Assembly (NCBI RefSeq): GCF_000003605.2
Contig: NW_003140728.1
Location: 1-64,000, forward strand
Direction of reading: 5' to 3'
Length of the DNA: 64,000 nt
Origin: Saccoglossus kowalevskii
Lineage: Eukaryota > Hemichordata > Enteropneusta > Harrimaniidae
Under the pieces are notes generated by a model. That model saw only the letters and a program-made list of their open reading frames with translations. It was not told where the DNA came from and ran no database searches. The translations under genes were made by a program, and so were the position numbers. Below, piece after piece: positions 8,641 to 22,898 of this stretch; position 1 is the first letter of the stretch; each line of letters starts with the position of its first letter.

Positions 8641-11600
8641 TTAGTCAGTCTAATCAAAGCTAGGTCAGTCTATAGATTGCAATGGTTGGACAGCTGACTG
8701 GTTAGTCAGTCCAATCAAAGCTAGGTCAGTCTATAGGTTGCAATGGTTGGACAGCTGACTGGTTAGTCAGTCCAATCAAAGCTAGGTCAGTCTATAGATT
8801 GCAATGGTTGGACAGCTGACTGGTTAGTCAGTCCAATCAAAGCTAGGTCAGTCTATAGGTTGCAATGGTTGGACTGCTGACTGGTTAGTCAGTCCAATCA
8901 AAGCTAGTTCAGTCTATAGATTGCAATGGTTGGACAGCTGACTGGTTAGTCAGTCTAATCAAAGCTAGGTCAGTCTATAGATTGCAATGGTTGGACAGCT
9001 GACTGGTTAGTCAGTCTAATCAAAGCTAGGTCAGTCTATAGATTGCAATGGTTGGACAGCTGACTGGTTAGTCAGTCCAATCAAAGCTAGGTCAGTCTAT
9101 AGATTGCAATGGTTGGACAGCTGACTGGTTAGTCAGTCTAATCAAAGCTAGGTCAGTCTATAGATTGCAATGGTTGGACTGCTGACTGGTTAGTCAGTCT
9201 AATCAAAGCTGGGTTAGTCTATAGGTTGCAATGGTTGGACAGCTGACTGGTTAGTCAGTCTAATCAAAGCTAGGTTATTCTATAGATTGCAATGGTTGGA
9301 CTGCTGACTGGTTAGTCAGTCTAATCAAAGCTAGGTCAGTCTATAGATTGCAATGGTTGGACAGCTGACTGGTTAGTCAGTCTAATCAAAGCTAGGTCAG
9401 TCTATAGATTGCAATGGTTGGACAGCTGACTGGTTAGTCAGTCTAATCAAAGCTGGGTTAGTCTATAGATTGCAATGGTTAGACAGCTGACTGGTTAGTC
9501 AGTCCAATCAAAGCTAGGTCAGTCTATAGGTTGCAATGGTTGGACTGCTGACTGGTTAGTCAGTCCAATCAAAGCTAGGTCAGTCTATAGGTTGCAATGG
9601 TTGGACAGCTGACTGGTTAGTCAGTCCAATCAAAGCTAGGTCAGTCTATAGATTGCAATGGTTGGACAGCTGACTGGTTAGTCAGTCCAATCAAAGCTAG
9701 GTCAGTCTATAGATTGCAATGGTTGGACTGCTGACTGGTTAGTCAGTCCAATCAAAGCTAGGTCAGTCTATAGATTGCAATGGTTGGACTGCTGACTGGT
9801 TAGTCAGTCCAATCAAAGCTAGGTCAGTCTATAGATTGCAATGGTTAGACAGCTGACTGGTTAGTCAGTCCAATCAAAGCTAGGTCAGTCTATAGATTGC
9901 AATGGTTAGACAGCTGACTGGTTAGTCAGTCCAATCAAAGCTAGGTCAGTCTATAGATTGCAATAGTTGGACAGCTGACTGGTTAGTCAGTCCAATCAAA
10001 GCTAGGTCAGTCTATAGATTGCAATGGTTAGACAGCGGACTGGTTAGTCAGTCCAATCAAAGCTAGGTCAGTCTATAGATTGCAATGGTTAGACTGCTGA
10101 CTGGTTAGTCAGTCCAATCAAAGCTAGGTCAGTCTATAGATTGCAATGGTTGGACTGCTGACTGGTTAGTCAGTCCAATCAAAGCTAGGTCAGTCTATAG
10201 GTTGCAATAGTTGGACAGCTGACTGGTTAGTCAGTCCAATCAAAGCTAGGTCAGTCTATAGGTTGCAATAGTTGGACAGCTGACTGGTTAGTCAGTCCAA
10301 TCAAAGCTAGGTCAGTCTATAGATTGCAATGGTTAGACAGCTGACTGGTTAGTCAGTCCAATCAAAGCTAGGTCAGTCTATAGATTGCAATGGTTGGACT
10401 GCTGACTGGTTAGTCAGTCCAATCAAAGCTAGGTCAGTCTATAGATTGCAATGGTTGGACAGCTGACTGGTTAGTCAGTCCAATCAAAGCTAGGTCAGTC
10501 TATAGATTGCAATGGTTGGACTACTGACTGGTTAGTCAGTCTAATCAAAGCTAGGTCAGTCTATAGGTTGCAATGGTTGGACTGCTGACTGGTTAGTCAG
10601 TCTAATCAAAGCTAGGTCAGTCTATAGATTGCAATGGTTGGACAGCTGACTGGTTAGTCAGTCCAATCAAAGCTAGGTCAGTCTATAGATTGCAATGGTT
10701 GGACTGCTGACTGGTTAGTCAGTCCAATCAAAGCTAGGTCAGTCTATAGATTGCAATGGTTTGACAGCTGACTGGTTAGTCAGTCCAATCAAAGCTAGGT
10801 CAGTCTATAGGTTGCAATGGTTGGACAGCTGACTGGTTAGTCAGTCTAATCAAAGCTAGGTCAGTCTATAGATTGCAATGGTTGGACTGCTGACTGGTTA
10901 GTCAGTCCAATCAAAGCTAGGTCAGTCTATAGGTTGCAATGGTTGGACAGCTGACTGGTTAGTCAGTCTAATCAAAGCTAGGTCAGTCTATAGATTGCAA
11001 TGGTTGGACTGCTGACTGGTTAGTCAGTCCAATCAAAGCTAGGTCAGTCTATAGATTGCAATGGTTGGACAGCTGAATGGTTAGTCAGTCTAATCAAAGC
11101 TAGGTCAGTCTATAGATTGCAATGGTTAGACAGATGACTGGTTAGTCAGTCTAATCAAAGCTGGGTCAGTCTATAGATTGCAATGGTTAGACAGCTGACT
11201 GGTTAGTCAGTCTAATCAAAGCTGGGTCAGTCTATAGATTGCAATGGTTGGACAGCTGACTGGTTAGTCAGTCTAATCAAAGCTAGGTCAGTCTATAGAT
11301 TGCAATGGTTGGACAGCTGACTGGTTAGTCAGTCTAATCAAAGCTAGGTCAGTCTATAGATTGCAATGGTTAGACAGCTGACTGGTTAGTCAGTCCAATC
11401 AAAGCTAGGTCAGTCTATAGATTGCAATGGTTGGACAGCTGACTGGTTAGTCAGTCTAATCAAAGCTAGGTCAGTCTATAGATTGCAATGGTTGGACAGC
11501 TGACTGGTTAGTCAGTCTAATCAAAGCTAGGTCAGTCTATAGATTGCAATGGTTGGACAGCTGACTGGTTAGTCAGTCCAATCAAAGCTAGGTCAGTCTA

Positions 11601-14600
11601 TAGATTGCAATGGTTGGACTGCTGACTGGTTAGTCAGTCTAATCAAAGCTAGGTCAGTCTATAGATTGCAATGGTTAGACAGCTGACTGGTTAGTCAGTC
11701 TAATCAAAGCTAGGTCAGTCTATAGATTGCAATGGTTGGACTGCTGACTGGTTAGTCAGTCCAATCAAAGCTAGGTCAGTCTATAGATTGCAATGGTTAG
11801 ACAGCTGACTGGTTAGTCAGTCCAATCAAAGCTAGGTCAGTCTATAGATTGCAATGGTTGGACAGCTGACTGGTTAGTCAGTCCAATCAAAGCTAGGTCA
11901 GTCTATAGATTGCAATGGTTGGACTGCTGACTGGTTAGTCAGTCCAATCAAAGCTAGGTCAGTCTATAGATTGCAATAGTTGGACAGCTGACTGGTTAGT
12001 CAGTCTAATCAAAGCTAGGTCAGTCTATAGATTGCAATGGTTAGACTGCTGACTGGTTAGTCAGTCCAATCAAAGCTAGGTCAGTCTATAGATTGCAATG
12101 GTTGGACAGCTGACTGGTTAGTCAGTCTAATCAAAGCTAGGTCAGTCTATAGATTGCAATGGTTGGACTGCTGACTGGTTAGTCAGTCCAATCAAAGCTA
12201 GGTCAGTCTATAGGTTGCAATGGTTGGACAGCTGACTGGTTAGTCAGTCCAATCAAAGCTAGGTCAGTCTATAGGTTGCAATGGTTGGACTGCTGACTGG
12301 TTAGTCAGTCCAATCAAAGCTAGGTCAGTCTATAGATTGCAATGGTTGGACAGCTGACTGGTTAGTCAGTCCAATCAAAGCTAGGTCAGTCTATAGATTG
12401 CAATGGTTGGACAGCTGACTGGTTAGTCAGTCCAATCAAAGCTAGGTCAGTCTATAGATTGCAATGGTTGGACAGCTGACTGGTTAGTCAGTCTAATCAA
12501 AGCTAGGTCAGTCTATAGATTGCAATGGTTGGCCTGCTGACTGGTTAGTCAGTCTAATCAAAGCTAGGTCAGTCTATAGGTTGCAATGGTTAGACAGCTG
12601 ACTGGTTAGTCAGTCCAATCAAAGCTAGGTCAGTCTATAGGTTGCAATGGTTGGACAGCTGACTGGTTAGTCAGTCCAATCAAAGCTAGGTCAGTCTATA
12701 GGTTGCAATGGTTGGACAGCTGACTGGTTAGTCAGTCCAATCAAAGCTAGGTCAGTCTATAGGTTGCAATGGTTGGACAGCTGACTGGTTAGTCAGTCCA
12801 ATCAAAGCTAGGTCAGTCTATAGATTGCAATGGTTGGACTGCTGACTGGTTAGTCAGTCTAATCAAAGCTAGGTCAGTCTATAGATTGCAATGGTTAGAC
12901 AGCTGACTGGTTAGTCAGTCTAATCAAAGCTAGGTCAGTCTATAGATTGCAATGGTTGGACTGCTGACTGGTTAGTCAGTCTAATCAAAGCTAGGTCAGT
13001 CTATAGGTTGCAATGGTTAGACAGCTGACTGGTTAGTCAGTCCAATCAAAGCTAGGTCAGTCTATAGATTGCAATGGTTGGACAGCTGACTGGTTAGTCA
13101 GTCCAATCAAAGCTAGGTCAGTCTATAGGTTGCAATGGTTGGACAGCTGACTGGTTAGTCAGTCCAATCAAAGCTAGGTCAGTCTATAGGTTGCAATGGT
13201 TGGACAGCTGACTGGTTAGTCAGTCCAATCAAAGCTAGGTCAGTCTATAGGTTGCAATGGTTGGACTGCTGACTGGTTAGTCAGTCCAATCAAAGCTAGG
13301 TCAGTCTATAGATTGCAATGGTTGGACTGCTGACTGGTTAGTCAGTCTAATCAAAGCTAGGTCAGTCTATAGATTGCAATGGTTAGACAGCTGACTGGTT
13401 AGTCAGTCTAATCAAAGCTAGGTCAGTCTATAGATTGCAATGGTTGGACTGCTGACTGGTTAGTCAGTCCAATCAAAGCTAGGTCAGTCTATAGGTTGCA
13501 ATGGTTGGACATCTGACTGGTTAGTCAGTCCAATCAAAGCTAGGTCAGTCTATAGATTGCAATGGTTAGACAGCTGACTGGTTAGTCAGTCCAATCAAAG
13601 CTAGGTCAGTCTATAGATTGCAATGGTTGGACTGCTGACTGGTTAGTCAGTCCAATCAAAGCTAGGTCAGTCTATAGGTTGCAATGGTTGGACTGCTGAC
13701 TGGTTAGTCAGTCCAATCAAAGCTAGGTCAGTCTATAGATTGCAATGGTTGGACTGCTGACTGGTTAGTCAGTCTAATCAAAGCTAGGTCAGTCTATAGA
13801 TTGCAATGGTTAGACAGCTGACTGGTTAGTCAGTCTAATCAAAGCTAGGTCAGTCTATAGATTGCAATGGTTGGACTGCTGACTGGTTAGTCAGTCCAAT
13901 CAAAGCTAGGTCAGTCTATAGGTTGCAATGGTTGGACAGCTGACTGGTTAGTCAGTCCAATCAAAGCTAGGTCAGTCTATAGATTGCAATGGTTGGACAG
14001 CTGACTGGTTAGTCAGTCTAATCAAAGCTAGGTCAGTCTATAGATTGCAATGGTTGGACAGCTGACTGGTTAGTCAGTCTAATCAAAGCAGGGTTAGTCT
14101 ATAGATTGCAATGGTTGGACAGCTGACTGGTTAGTCAGTCCAATCAAAGCTAGGTCAGTCTATAGATTGCAATGATTGGACAGCTGACTGGTTAGTCAGT
14201 CCAATCAAAGCTAGGTCAGTCTATAAATTGCAATGGTTGGACTGCTGACTGGTTAGTCAGTCTAATCAAAGCTAGGTCAGTCTATAGATTGCAATGGTTG
14301 GACTGCTGACTGGTTAGTCAGTCTAATCAAAGCAGGGTTAGTCTATAGATTGCAATGGTTGGACAGCTGACTGGTTAGTCAGTCCAATCAAAGCTAGGTC
14401 AGTCTATAGATTGCAATGGTTGGACTGCTGACTGGTTAGTCAGTCCAGTCAAAGCTAGTTCAGTCTATAGGTTGCAATGGTTGGACTGCTGACTGGTTAG
14501 TCAGTCCAATCAAAGCTAGTTCAGTCTATAGATTGCAATGGTTGGACAGCTGACTGGTTAGTCAGTCCAATCAAAGCTAGGTCAGTCTATAGATTGCAAT

Positions 14601-15027
14601 GGTTAGACAGCTGACTGGTTAGTCAGTCCAATCAAAGCTAGGTCAGTCTATAGGTTGCAATGGTTGGACAGCTGACTGGTTAGTCAGTCCAATCAAAGCT
14701 AGGTCAGTCTATAGGTTGCAATGGTTGGACAGCTGACTGGTTAGTCAGTCTAATCAAAGCTAGGTCAGTCTATAGATTGCATTGGTTGGACTGCTGACTG
14801 GTTAGTCAGTCCAATCAAAGCTAGGTCAGTCTATAGATTGCAATGGTTGGACTGCTGACTGGTTAGTCAGTCTAATCAAAGCTAGGTCAGTCTATAGGTT
14901 GCAATGGTTGGACAGCTGACTGGTTAGTCAGTCCAATCAAAGCTAGGTCAGTCTATAGATTGCAATGGTTGGACTGCTGACTGGTTAGTCAGTCTAATCA
15001 AAGCAGGGTTAGTCTATAGATTGCAAT

Positions 15028-15900
15028 GGTTAGACAGCTGACTGGTTAGTCAGTCCAATCAAAGCTAGGTCAGTCTATAGGTTGCAATGGTTGGACAGCT
15101 GACTGGTTAGTCAGTCTAATCAAAGCTAGGTCAGTCTATAGATTGCAATGGTTAGACAGCTGACTGGTTAGTCAGTCTAATCAAAGCTAGGTCAGTCTAT
15201 AGATTGCAATAGTTGGACTGCTGACTGGTTAGTCAGTCTAATCAAAGCTAGGTCAGTCTATAGGTTGCAATGGTTGGACAGCTGACTGGTTAGTCAGTCC
15301 AATCAAAGCTAGGTCAGTCTATAGATTGCAATGGTTGGACTGCTGACTGGTTAGTCAGTCTAATCAAAGCAGGGTTAGTCTATAGATTGCAATGGTTAGA
15401 CAGCTGACTGGTTAGTCAGTCCAATCAAAGCTAGGTCAGTCTATAGGTTGCAATTGTTGGACAGCTGACTGGTTAGTCAGTCTAATCAAAGCTAGGTCAG
15501 TCTATAGATTGCAATGGTTAGACAGCTGACTGGTTAGTCAGTCTAATCAAAGCTAGGTCAGTCTATAGATTGCAATGGTTGGACAGCTGACTGGTTAGTC
15601 AGTCTAATCAAAGCAGGGTTAGTCTATAGATTGCAATGGTTAGACAGCTGACTGGTTAGTCAGTCCAATCAAAGCTAGGTCAGTCTATAGATTGCAATGG
15701 TTGGACAGCTGACTGGTTAGTCAGTCTAATCAAAGCTAGGTCAGTCTATAGATTGCAATGGTTAGACAGCTGACTGGTTAGTCAGTCTAATCAAAGCTAG
15801 GTCAGTCTATAGATTGCAATGGTTGGACAGCTGACTGGTTAGTCAGTCTAATCAAAGCTAGGTCAGTCTATAGATTGCAATGGTTGGACAGCTGACTGGT
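15028..15900. repeat. Six-unit (366-bp) higher-order repeat with a shortened copy
   Basis: The rare GCAGGGTT variant at 15003 returns at 15369, exactly 366 bp (six units) later, and again about four units after that. The units between follow the same order of variants at positions 5, 9, 29 and 54. The second block is cut to four units, which fits unequal exchange. Confidence 0.6.
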
Positions 15901-18900
15901 TAGTCAGTCCAATCAAAGCTAGGTCAGTCTATAGGTTGCAATGGTTGGACAGCTGACTGGTTAGTCAGTCCAATCAAAGCTAGGTCAGTCTATAGATTGC
16001 AATGGTTGGACTGCTGACTGGTTAGTCAGTCTAATCAAAGCTAGGTCAGTCTATAGGTTGCAATGGTTAGACAGCTGATTGGTTAGTCAGTCCAATCAAA
16101 GCTAGGTCAGTCTATAGATTGCAATGGTTGGACTGCTGACTGGTTAGTCAGTCTAATCAAAGCTAGGTCAGTCTATAGGTTGCAATGGTTAGACAGCTGA
16201 CTGGTTAGTCAGTCCAATCAAAGCTAGGTCAGTCTATAGATTGCAATGGTTGGACAGCTGACTGGTTAGTCAGTCCAATCAAAGCTAGGTCAGTCTATAG
16301 GTTGCAATGGTTGGACAGCTGACTGGTTAGTCAGTCCAATCAAAGCTAGGTCAGTCTATAGGTTGCAATGGTTGGACAGCTGACTGGTTAGTCAGTCCAA
16401 TCAAAGCTAGGTCAGTCTATAGATTGCAATGGTTGGACTGCTGACTGGTTAGTCAGTCTAATCAAAGCTAGGTCAGTCTATAGATTGCAATGGTTGGACA
16501 GCTGACTGGTTAGTCAGTCTAATCAAAGCTAGGTCAGTCTATAGATTGCAATGGTTGGACAGCTGACTGGTTAGTCAGTCTAATCAAAGCTAGGTCAGTC
16601 TATAGATTGCAATGGTTAGACAGCTGACTGGTTAGTCAGTCCAATCAAAGCTAGGTCAGTCTATAGATTGCAATGGTTGGACTGCTGACTGGTTAGTCAG
16701 TCTAATCAAAGCAGGGTTAGTCTATAGATTGCAATGGTTAGACAGCTGACTGGTTAGTCAGTCCAATCAAAGCTAGGTCAGTCTATAGATTGCAATGGTT
16801 GGACAGCTGACTGGTTAGTCAGTCTAATCAAAGCAGGGTTAGTCTATAGATTGCAATGGTTGGACAGCTGACTGGTTAGTCAGTCCAATCAAAGCTAGGT
16901 CAGTCTATAGATTGCAATGGTTGGACTGCTGACTGGTTAGTCAGTCTAATCAAAGCAGGGTTAGTCTATAGATTGCAATGGTTGGACAGCTGACTGGTTA
17001 GTCAGTCCAATCAAAGCTAGGTCAGTCTATAGATTGCAATGGTTAGACAGCTGACTGGTTAGTCAGTCCAATCAAAGCTAGGTCAGTCTATAGATTGCAA
17101 TGGTTAGACAGCTGACTGGTTAGTCAGTCCAATCAAAGCTAGGTCAGTCTATAGGTTGCAATGGTTGGACTGCTGACTGGTAAGTCAGTCTAATCAAAGC
17201 TAGGTCAGTCTATAGGTTGCAATGGTTGGACTGCTGACTGGTTAGTCAGTCTAATCAAAGCTGGGTTAGTCTATAGATTGCAATAGTTGGACAGCGGACT
17301 GGTTAGTCAGTCCAATCAAAGCTAGGTCAGTCTATAGATTGCAATGGTTGGACAGCTGACTGGTTAGTCAGTCCAATCAAAGCTAGGTCAGTCTATAGAT
17401 TGCAATGGTTAGACAGCTGACTGGTTAGTCAGTCCAATCAAAGCTAGGTCAGTCTATAGATTGCAATGGTTAGACAGCTGACTGGTTAGTCAGTCCAATC
17501 AAAGCTAGGTCAGTCTATAGATTGCAATGGTTAGACAGCTGACTGGTTAGTCAGTCCAATCAAAGCTAGGTCAGTCTATAGATTGCAATGGTTGGACTGC
17601 TGACTGGTTAGTCAGTCTAATCAAAGCTAGGTCAGTCTATAGGTTGCAATGGTTGGACTGCTGACTGGTTAGTCAGTCTAATCAAAGCTGGGTTAGTCTA
17701 TAGGTTGCAATGGTTGGACTGCTGACTGGTTAGTCAGTCCAATCAAAGCTAGGTCAGTCTATAGGTTGCAATGGTTAGACAGCTGACTGGTTAGTCAGTC
17801 CAATCAAAGCTAGGTCAGTCTATAGGTTGTAATGGTTGGACTGCTGACTGGTTAGTCAGTCCAATCAAAGCTGGGTTAGTCTATAGATTGCAATAGTTGG
17901 ACAGCGGACTGGTTAGTCAGTCCAATCAAAGCTAGGTCAGTCTATAGGTTGCAATGGTTGGACTGCTGACTGGTTAGTCAGTCCAATCAAAGCTAGGTCA
18001 GTCTATAGGTTGCAATGGTTAGACAGCTGACTGGTTAGTCAGTCCAATCAAAGCTAGGTCAGTCTATAGGTTGCAATGGTTGGACTGCTGACTGGTTAGT
18101 CAGTCTAATCAAAGCTGGGTTAGTCTATAGGTTGCAATGGTTGGACTGCTGACTGGTTAGTCAGTCCAATCAAAGCTAGGTCAGTCTATAGGTTGCAATG
18201 GTTAGACAGCTGACTGGTTAGTCAGTCCAATCAAAGCTAGGTCAGTCTATAGGTTGCAATGGTTGGACTGCTGACTGGTTAGTCAGTCTAATCAAAGCTG
18301 GGTTAGTCTATATATTGCAATAGTTGGACAGCGGACTGGTTAGTCAGTCCAATCAAAGCTAGGTCAGTCTATAGATTGCAATGGTTGGACTGCTGACTGG
18401 TTAGTCAGTCTAATCAAAGCTGGGTTAGTCTATAGATTGCAATAGTTGGACAGCGGACTGGTTAGTCAGTCCAATCAAAGCTAGGTCAGTCTATAGATTG
18501 CAATGGTTGGACTGCTGACTGGTTAGTCAGTCTAATCAAAGCAGGGTTAGTCTATAGATTGCAATAGTTGGACAGCTGACTGGTTAGTCAGTCCAATCAA
18601 AGCTAGGTCAGTCTATAGATTGCAATGGTTGGACTGCTGACTGGTTAGTCAGTCTAATCAAAGCTAGGTCAGTCTATAGGTTGCAATGGTTGGACTGCTG
18701 ACTGGTTAGTCAGTCCAATCAAAGCTAGGTCAGTCTATAGATTGCAATGGTTGGACTACTGACTGGTTAGTCAGTCTAATCAAAGCTAGGTCAGTCTATA
18801 GATTGCAATGGTTGGACAGCTGACTGGTTAGTCAGTCTAATCAAAGCAGGGTTAGTCTATAGATTGCATGGTTAGACAGCTGACTGGTTAGTCAGTCTAA

Positions 18901-18960
18901 ACAAAGCTAGTCAGTCTATAGATTGCAATGGTTGGACTACTGACTGTTAGTCAGTCCAAT

Positions 18961-19500
18961 CAAAGCTAGGTCAGTCTATAGATTGCAATAGTTGGACAGC
19001 TGACTGGTTAGTCAGTCCAATCAAAGCTAGGTCAGTCTATAGATTGCAATAGTTGGACAGCTGACTGGTTAGTCAGTCTAATCAAAGCTAGGTCAGTCTA
19101 TAGATTGCAAATGGTTAGACTGCTGACTGGTTAGTCAGTCTAATCAAAAGCTAGGTCAGTCTATAGGTTGCAATGGTTGGACAGCTGACTGGTTAGTCAG
19201 TCCAATCAAAGCTAGGTCAGTCTATAGATTGCAATGGTTGGACAGCTGACTGGTTAGTCAGTCCAATCAAAGCTAGGTCAGTCTATAGGTTGCAATGGTT
19301 GGACAGCTGACTGGTTAGTCAGTCCAATCAAAGCTAGGTCAGTCTATAGATTGCAATGGTTAGACTGCTGACTGGTTAGTCAGTCTAATCAAAGCTAGGT
19401 CAGTCTATAGATTGCAATGGTTAGACTGCTGACTGGTTAGTCAGTCTAATCAAAGCTAGGTCAGTCTATAGGTTGCAATGGTTGGACAGCTGACTGGTTA
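18961..19500. repeat. Block duplicated about 75 units downstream
   Basis: The order of variants here (two CAATAGTT units, then a GGTTAGACTGCT unit ending TATAGG, and so on for about nine units) is repeated at about 23.55-24.10 kb. The offset measured from the CAATAGTT marker is 4580 bp, which is 75 units plus 5 bp. The 5 bp are explained by visible indels in between (extra A at about 19.11 and 19.15 kb, +4 bp at 20.73 kb, -1 bp at 21.43 kb). Confidence 0.65.
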
Positions 19501-20520
19501 GTCAGTCCAATCAAAGCTAGGTCAGTCTATAGATTGCAATGGTTGGACAGCTGACTGGTTAGTCAGTCCAATCAAAGCTAGGTCAGTCTATAGGTTGCAA
19601 TGGTTGGACAGCTGACTGGTTAGTCAGTCCAATCAAAGCTAGGTCAGTCTATAGATTGCAATGGTTGGACAGCTGACTGGTTAGTCAGTCCAATCAAAGC
19701 TAGGTCAGTCTATAGGTTGCAATGGTTAGACAGCTGACTGGTTAGTCAGTCCAATCAAAGCTAGGTCAGTCTATAGATTGCAATGGTTGGACTGCTGACT
19801 GGTTAGTCAGTCTAATCAAAGCTAGGTCAGTCTATAGATTGCAATGGTTAGACAGCTGACTGGTTAGTCAGTCCAATCAAAGCTAGGTCAGTCTATAGAT
19901 TGCAATGGTTGGACTGCTGACTGGTTAGTCAGTCCAATCAAAGCTAGGTCAGTCTATAGATTGCAATGATTGGACAGCTGACTGGTTAGTCAGTCTAATC
20001 AAAGCTAGGTCAGTCTATAGATTGCAATGGTTAGACAGCTGACTGGTTAGTCAGTCTAATCAAAGCTAGGTCAGTCTATAGATTGCAATGGTTGGACTGC
20101 TGACTGGTTAGTCAGTCCAATCAAAGCTAGGTCAGTCTATAGGTTGCAATGGTTGGACAGCTGACTGGTTAGTCAGTCTAATCAAAGCTAGGTCAGTCTA
20201 TAGATTGCAATGGTTAGACAGCTGACTGGTTAGTCAGTCCAATCAAAGCTAGGTCAGTCTATAGGTTGCAATGGTTGGACTACTGACTGGTTAGTCAGTC
20301 CAATCAAAGCTAGGTCAGTCTATAGATTGCAATGGTTGGACAGCTGACTGGTTAGTCAGTCTAATCAAAGCTAGGTCAGTCTATAGGTTGCAATGGTTGG
20401 ACAGCTGACTGGTTAGTCAGTCTAATCAAAGCTAGGTCAGTCTATAGATTGCAATGGTTGGACAGCTGACTGGTTAGTCAGTCCAATCAAAGCTAGGTCA
20501 GTCTATAGATTGCAATGGTT

Positions 20521-20950
20521 GGACGGCTGACTGGTTAGTCAGTCCAATCAAAGCTAGGTCAGTCTATAGGTTGCAATGGTTGGACAGCTGACTGGTTAGT
20601 CAGTCTAATCAAAGCTAGGTCAGTCTATAGATTGCAATGGTTGGACTGCTGACTGGTTAGTCAGTCCAATCAAAGCTAGGTCAGTCTATAGATTGCAATG
20701 GTTGGACAGCTGACTGGTTAGTCAGTCAGTCCAATCAAAGCTAGGTCAGTCTGTAGATTGCAATGGTTGGACAGCTGACTGGTTAGTCAGTCCAATCAAA
20801 GCTAGGTCAGTCTATAGATTGCAATGGTTGGACTGCTGACTGGTTAGTCAGTCCAATCAAAGCTAGGTCAGTCTATAGATTGCAATGGTTAGACAGCTGA
20901 CTGGTTAGTCAGTCTAATCAAAGCTAGGTCAGTCTATAGATTGCAATAGT
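20521..20950. repeat. Block duplicated about 414 units downstream
   Basis: A unit with ACGGCT, followed a few units later by a unit with an extra GTCA (GTTAGTCAGTCAGTCC) and TCTGTAGA, occurs here and again at about 45.77-46.20 kb. Sharing these rare changes in the same order marks the two as copies of one block. The offset is 25,253 bp, one base short of 414 units. Confidence 0.7.
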
Positions 20951-22898
20951 TGGACAGCTGACTGGTTAGTCAGTCTAATCAAAGCTAGGTCAGTCTATAG
21001 ATTGCAATGGTTAGACTGCTGACTGGTTAGTCAGTCTAATCAAAGCTAGGTCAGTCTATAGGTTGCAATGGTTGGACAGCTGACTGGTTAGTCAGTCCAA
21101 TCAAAGCTAGGTCAGTCTATAGATTGCAATGGTTGGACAGCTGACTGGTTAGTCAGTCCAATCAAAGCTAGGTCAGTCTATAGATTGCAATGGTTAGACT
21201 GCTGACTGGTTAGTCAGTCCAATCAAAGCTAGGTCAGTCTATAGATTGCAATGGTTAGACTGCTGACTGGTTAGTCAGTCTAATCAAAGCTAGGTCAGTC
21301 TATAGATTGCAATAGTTGGACAGCTGACTGGTTAGTCAGTCTAATCAAAGCTAGGTCAGTCTATAGATTGCAATGGTTAGACTGCTGACTGGTTAGTCAG
21401 TCTAATCAAAGCTAGGTCAGTCTATAGTTGCAATGGTTGGACAGCTGACTGGTTAGTCAGTCCAATCAAAGCTAGGTCAGTCTATAGATTGCAATGGTTG
21501 GACTACTGACTGGTTAGTCAGTCTAATCAAAGCTAGGTCAGTCTATAGGTTGCAATGGTTGGACAGCTGACTGGTTAGTCAGTCCAATCAAAGCTAGGTC
21601 AGTCTATAGATTGCAATGGTTGGACAGCTGACTGGTTAGTCAGTCCAATCAAAGCTAGGTCAGTCTATAGATTGCAATGGTTGGACTGCTGACTGGTTAG
21701 TCAGTCTAATCAAAGCAGGGTTAGTCTATAGGTTGCAATGGTTAGACTGCTGACTGGTTAGTCAGTCTAAGCAAAGCTAGGTCAGTCTATAGATTGCAAT
21801 AGTTGGACAGCTGACTGGTTAGTCAGTCCAATCAAAGCTAGGTCAGTCTATAGATTGCAATGGTTGGACAGCTGACTGGTTAGTCAGTCTAATCAAAGCT
21901 AGGTCAGTCTATAGATTGCAATGGTTGGACTACTGACTGGTTAGTCAGTCCAATCAAAGCTAGGTCAGTCTATAGATTGCAATAGTTGGACAGCTGACTG
22001 GTTAGTCAGTCCAATCAAAGCTAGGTCAGTCTATAGGTTGCAATGGTTAGACAGCTGACTGGTTAGTCAGTCCAATCAAAGCTAAGTCAGTCTATAGATT
22101 GCAATGGTTGGACTGCTGACTGGTTAGTCAGTCTAATCAAAGCTAGGTCAGTCTATAGATTGCAATGGTTAGACAGCTGACTGGTTAGTCAGTCCAATCA
22201 AAGCTAGGTCAGTCTATAGATTGCAATGGTTGGACTGCTGACTGGTTAGTCAGTCCAATCAAAGCTAGGTCAGTCTATAGATTGCAATGATTGGACAGCT
22301 GACTGGTTAGTCAGTCTAATCAAAGCTAGGTCAGTCTATAGATTGCAATGGTTGGACTGCTGACTGGTTAGTCAGTCCAATCAAAGCTGGGTCAGTCTAT
22401 AGATTGCAATGGTTGGACTGCTGACTGGTTAGTCAGTCCAATCAAAGCTAGGTCAGTCTATAGATTGCAATGGTTGGACTACTGACTGGTTAGTCAGTCC
22501 AATCAAAGCTAGGTCAGTCTATAGATTGCAATGGTTGGACTACTGACTGGTTAGTCAGTCCAATCAAAGCTAGGTCAGTCTATAGATTGCAATAGTTGGA
22601 CAGCTGACTGGTTAGTCAGTCCAATCAAAGCTAGGTCAGTCTATAGATTGCAATGGTTGGACAGCTGACTGGTTAGTCAGTCCAATCAAAGCTAGGTCAG
22701 TCTATAGATTGCAATGGTTAGACAGCTGACTGGTTAGTCAGTCTAATCAAAGCTAGGTCAGTCTATAGGTTGCAATGGTTGGACAGCTGACTGGTTAGTC
22801 AGTCTAATCAAAGCTAGGTCAGTCTATAGATTGCAATGGTTGGACTACTGACTGGTTAGTCAGTCTAATCAAAGCAAGGTCAGTCTATAGATTGCAAT

